Shown here: one piece after another, positions 55,529-64,000 of the stretch
Numbering within the stretch: the stretch's first letter is position 1
Layout of the letters: every line of letters begins with the position of its first letter
Origin: Salvelinus alpinus
Taxonomy: Eukaryota; Chordata; Actinopteri; Salmoniformes; Salmonidae
Reading direction: 5' to 3'
DNA: 64,000 bases
Assembly (NCBI RefSeq): GCF_045679555.1
Contig: NC_092098.1
Span: 16,010,538-16,074,537 of the forward strand
Made by a program: the position numbers and the translations under genes
The notes under the pieces: generated by a model
Told to the model about the DNA's origin: nothing
Databases searched by the model: none
What the model saw: only the letters and a program-made list of their open reading frames with translations

Positions 55529-56348
55529 CAGTGGGGTCCGGAATTATTGATACCCTTGATAAAGGTGAGCAAAAATGACTGCATAAAATAAATTATTAAA
55601 ATACTAAGCTAAATTGTATACAAACAAAATTAACAAGTAATGTAATATTTAGTAATAATAATAATAGTCAAAATGTAATAATAGTCAAAATGATTAAGAC
55701 ACCTGTTTTCAATACCTCACCTTGCAAGAATAACGACAGCCTTTAAAACAAATATTTTACGAGTTGGAAAACACATTGGGTGGGATCTTAGACCATTCCT
55801 CCATACATAATTGTTCCAAATCCTTGATATCCTTTGTCTGTGTTTATGGACATATCCCTTCAATACAAACCACAGGTTTTCAATGGGTTTTAAGTCCATA
55901 GTGTAGACTGGGATGGCCATTGCGAAGTGTTCATTGGAAAATGTTAACTAATTTCAGATTTTTAGTACTACAAGCTGTGGTTTAAATTTGAAAAGGGCAG
56001 TCCATGAGCATCTGTGCAATAGATATCTAGGATCTGTAAGGATTCTGTAAGGAGGAATGATCCCTCCCAATGTGTTCTCCAACTCATAAAACATTTTAGA
56101 AAAAGGCTCAGTGCCATTAGCTATTGAAAGGTATTGAAAACAGGGGAGTCAATCCTTTTGACCCCTACCTTTTTGAGGAATTAAACAAAAAAAACAAAGT
56201 CTATTTTTCTGAGCAATTGTATTGGTATAAACTAATATAATTTCCCACTTTTTTGTTGCATACAGCAGCTCAATATTTGAATGAGATATTTTATACAGTC
56301 ATTTTTGCTAATCTTTATCAAGGGTGTCAATAATTTCGGACCCCACTT
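55529..56348. mobile_element. Tc1-like miniature element
   Basis: The ends CAGTGGGGTCCGGAATTATT and inverse AGTGGGGTCCGAAATTATTG extend for about 50 bp of inverted repeat. It is 0.8 kb. The reverse strand at 55717-55920 reads MDLKPIENLWFVLK, a leftover of a transposase C-terminus (PIENLW). No complete frame. Confidence 0.75.
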
Positions 56349-56570
56349 AATGACCAAAGAGACTGTACATAATGATACCAAAGAAGTGAGTACATTTAAC
56401 ATTTATACAACAAAGATAAACAATCAAAATAAAACCTGTTGTGACTTTGCAAACTCAAATTGGACTGGATTGGATTGTTTATTTTACAAAGAGAAGAAAA
56501 GTACACAAGGTTTGAATATCTGACATGCTGTTTGATGTCAGCAAGTGTTGTGGTTGGAGTTCAAGACTTT

Positions 56571-56903
56571 AAAGCTGCAGTATATAACTTTTTGGTTGAC
56601 CAAATTGACATAGAAATGTGAGTGATAGATCTGTCATTATCGTTGAAAGCAAGTCTAAGAAGCTGTAGATGTGCGCTATTTTTATGCTTCCCGTTTCGTT
56701 TTCGATTCTTTTACTTTCGGTTTTGTACACCAGCTTCAAACAGCTGAAAACACAATTGAAAAATATTTCGCAGCGGTTTAGATGGTACAATGTTTCTCTA
56801 CACATTAGATCACTTGTTTTGTCACATGAACTGAAATTAAGCAAACTATTAGAATTAGAACAACCAGGAAATGGCAGAGCGATTTCTGCATATTGCACTT
56901 TTA
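56571..56903. mobile_element. Miniature DNA element
   Basis: Starts AAAGCTGCAGTATATAACTT and ends TTTCTGCATATTGCACTTTT, an approximate inverse. The body includes AAGCAAGTCTAAGAAGC and GGTTTTGTACACCAGC, a common fish repeat. The 126-129-codon frames on both strands over it are not genes. Confidence 0.65.
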
Positions 56904-57206
56904 TGCAGTGCATTTTCTTGTGTGGAAAGACAAAAACTAATGACAGCAATGAACAAGGGGTGGCCCATGAGCATTCCTATGTACATGAAGATGGTGTACT
57001 TTACGGAATAGCACTTTGTAGAAGATGGCATATTATCTTCATGGCCTCCCTTCATTGAATTAATGCATACTCTCAATGCAGATGGCTTGACAAGAGAAAG
57101 CTGTTGGGATTTGACATTAGTTTAATCAAGGAAATAGTGGAGTATTCACCAACTCTATACCAGCCATGAGGAGGAGCATAACACTGTGGGCTATACATTA
57201 CATGTA

Positions 57207-58735
57207 CACTACCGGTCAAAAGTTTTAGAGCACCTACTCATTCAAGGGTTTTTCTTCATTTTGACTATTTTCTACATTGTAGAATAATAGTGAATACATC
57301 AAAACTATGAAATAACACACATGGAACCATGTAGATACCAAAAAAGTGTTAAACAAATCAAAATCTATTTTAGATTTTAGATTCTTCAAAGTAGCCATCC
57401 TTTGCCCTGATGACAGCTTTGCACACTCTTGGCATTCTCTCAACCAGCTTCATCTGGAATGCTTTTCCAACAGTCTTGAAGGAGTTCCCACATATGCTGA
57501 GCACTTGTTGGCTGCTTTTCCTTCACTCATTCCAAACTATCTCAATTTGCTTGAGGTCGGGGGATTGTGGAGGCCAGGTCATCTGATGCATCACTCCATC
57601 ACTCTCCTTCTTGGTAAAAATAGCCTTACACAGCCTGGAGGTCTGTTGGGTCATTGTCTTGTATAAAACAAATGATAGTACCACTAAGCCCAAACCAGAT
57701 GGGATGACATATCGCAGCAGAATGCTGTGGTAGCCATGCTGGTTAAGTGTGCCATGAATTCTAAATCAATCACAGACAGTGTCACCAGCAAAGCACCCCC
57801 AAACCATAACACCTCATCCTCCATGCTTTATGGTGGGAAATACACATACAGAGATCATCCGTTCACCCACACCGCATCTCACAAAGACAGGGGTTGGAAC
57901 AAAAAATCTTAAATTTGGGCTCCAGACTAAAGGACAATTTTCCACCGGTCTAATGTCTTTTGCTCGTGTTTCTTGGCCCAAGCAAGTCTCTTCTTCTTAT
58001 TGGTGTCCTTTAGTAGTGGTTTCTTAATGCAATTCGACCATGAAGACCTGATTCACACAGTCTCCTCTGAATTGTTGATGTTGAGATGTGTCTGTTACTC
58101 TGAAGCATTTATTTGGGGTGCCATTTCTGAGGCTGGTAACTCCAATGAACTTATCCTCTGCAGCAGAGGTAACTCTGGGTCTTCCTTTCCTGTGGCGGTC
58201 CTCGTGAGAGACAGTTTCATCATAGTGCTTGATGGTTTTTGCCACTGCGCTTGAAGAAACTTTCAAAGTTCTTGAAATGTTCCAGCTTGACTGACCTTCA
58301 TGTCTTAAAGTGTCGTTTCTTTTTGCTTATTTGAGCTGTTCTTGCCATAATATGGACTTGGTCTTTTACCAAATAGGGCTGTCTTCTGTATACCCCCCTA
58401 CCTTGTCACAACACAACTGATTGACTCAAATGCATGAAGAAGGAAAGAAAATCCACAAATTAACTTTTATGAAGGCACACCTGTTTATTGAAATGCATTC
58501 CAGGTGCATTCCTCATGAAGCTGGTTGAGAGAATGCCAAGAGTGTGCAAAAGCCGTCATCAAGGCAAAAGGTGGCTATTTGAAGAATCTCAAATATAAAA
58601 TAGATTTGGATTTGTTTACCACTTTTTTGGTTACTACATGATTCCATATGTGTTATTTCATAGTTTTGATGTCTTCACTATTATTGCACAATGTAGAAAA
58701 TAGTAAAAATAAAGAAAAACTTTTGACCGGAAGTG
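57207..58735 (-). mobile_element. Tc1-like element, decayed, minus strand
   Basis: The ends CACTACCGGTCAAAAGTTTT and inverse CACTTCCGGTCAAAAGTTTT are flanked by TA. In reverse the frames read KVSSSAVAKTIKHYDETVSH and RKGRPRVTSAAEDKF, as in the element at 11018-12590. Several breaks. It lies downstream of sez6. Confidence 0.9.
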
Positions 58736-59382
58736 TATATTTATAGTTGTTTTAGCACAGGAAATGTCTCTCAACAAAACTGTGAGTCAAATTGAATAAA
58801 ACACTAATTTGTTTCCTCAAGTCGCAGACACCCTCATATTAGACAGGCAGGTTATTTACAAAGTGATATTGAAAACCCATATATAGACTGGATGGTTGAA
58901 TTATAGTAGCAAAATTGAAAAATACAAATGTTCACTCAAGGTAAATGTGAAATTGATATTTGGACAATGTTCAAACAACTTTGGGTCATTTTGTATTTTT
59001 TATGTATACTGTATATTTCAAGACCCTTGCCAACGCATAAACCGTACATTCGTTCTTCACATTTCTTATGTAAATCTTAAAACTGAACTAAATGTATCCC
59101 CCCATAATGTTACCAGTCCTGGGCTCAGTTATGAAATGAAAATGTACAAACACTAAAGAAAGGCCATCTGCGTCAAAGGTCTACAAAAATAACACCATGT
59201 TGATCCACCATCTTTGCAGTTTGGGTAGAAGTCCTCTGGAAAGACATATTTACAAAAGCCCACAAAAAGGAGTGAATTAAGAGAAAGAGGAAGGAATAGG
59301 AGCTGAAGTCATTGCAGGAAAGATGAGAGGTGCAGAGAGGGTCCCAAAAAGAAACCCCTGAATTCCCCTAGCTGTAAGGTCT
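58736..59382. other. 3' flank and presumed 3' UTR of sez6
   Basis: AT-rich; no exon, no repeat assigned. The sez6 3' UTR probably ends in here. Confidence 0.35.

Positions 59383-64000
<4,618 letters not shown>

Noticed and set aside
56669-57058. 129-codon plus ORF and overlapping 126-codon minus ORF
   Set aside because: Both cover a dispersed miniature element and have no known domain or splice context.

Overview
This window is vertebrate nuclear DNA from a bony fish, almost certainly a salmonid (salmon, trout or charr group). The sequence shows intron-split genes with GT/AG junctions, many Tc1/mariner elements, tRNA-derived SINEs, a LINE with an RSg-1-like 3' tail and hAT-type miniature elements. 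These families are all familiar from salmonids. There is no prokaryotic gene organisation, CRISPR array, rRNA or tRNA gene. All host genes lie on the minus strand, so their 5' ends are at the higher coordinates.

Host genes, low to high coordinate. (1) 5373-13402: a five-exon relic of mrm1, a mitochondrial SpoU/TrmH-type rRNA methyltransferase. It carries several frameshifts and stops and is inflated by transposons in its introns. (2) 15924-17729: an intact five-exon short-chain dehydrogenase/reductase, best matched to DHRS13 (318 aa). (3) 25750-29143: a decayed tandem copy of that gene with a nonsense codon, an altered NNAG motif and most of its 3' half lost. (4) 33543-47383: a complete 13-coding-exon phf12 (995 aa; two PHD fingers and an FHA-type region; a Sin3/HDAC corepressor subunit). 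(5) 59383 to the window end: the 3' part of sez6 (two Sushi domains, one membrane helix and a cytoplasmic tail). The order DHRS13-PHF12-SEZ6 on one strand matches human 17q11.2, so this is a conserved block.

Between and inside the genes the window is a patchwork of nested elements. The clearest nests are: a Tc1 with an intact transposase frame inside a hAT miniature element inside another Tc1-like element (5487-9734, in mrm1 intron 4); a SINE inside a hAT element inside a Tc1 inside phf12 intron 3 (42683-45394); a Harbinger-like element inside a Tc1 in phf12 intron 5 (38264-41605); a Tc1-like element and a 109-bp insert with a hammerhead-like core, both inside a long-inverted-repeat element (29944-32619); and one solo LTR inside another (53231-54010). 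Two LINEs (22.1-24.4 kb plus strand, 48.8-52.3 kb minus strand) keep long reverse-transcriptase frames.

The observations I would look at first are: the step-by-step ruin of mrm1; a phf12 exon fragment copied into a repeat in phf12's own intron; a candidate 12-nt in-frame microexon and an alternative C-terminus in sez6; an 86-unit GT tract that sits 8 nt before a sez6 Sushi exon; and the tiny hammerhead-like insertion. All calls come from reading the sequence by eye. No alignment or database search was run.
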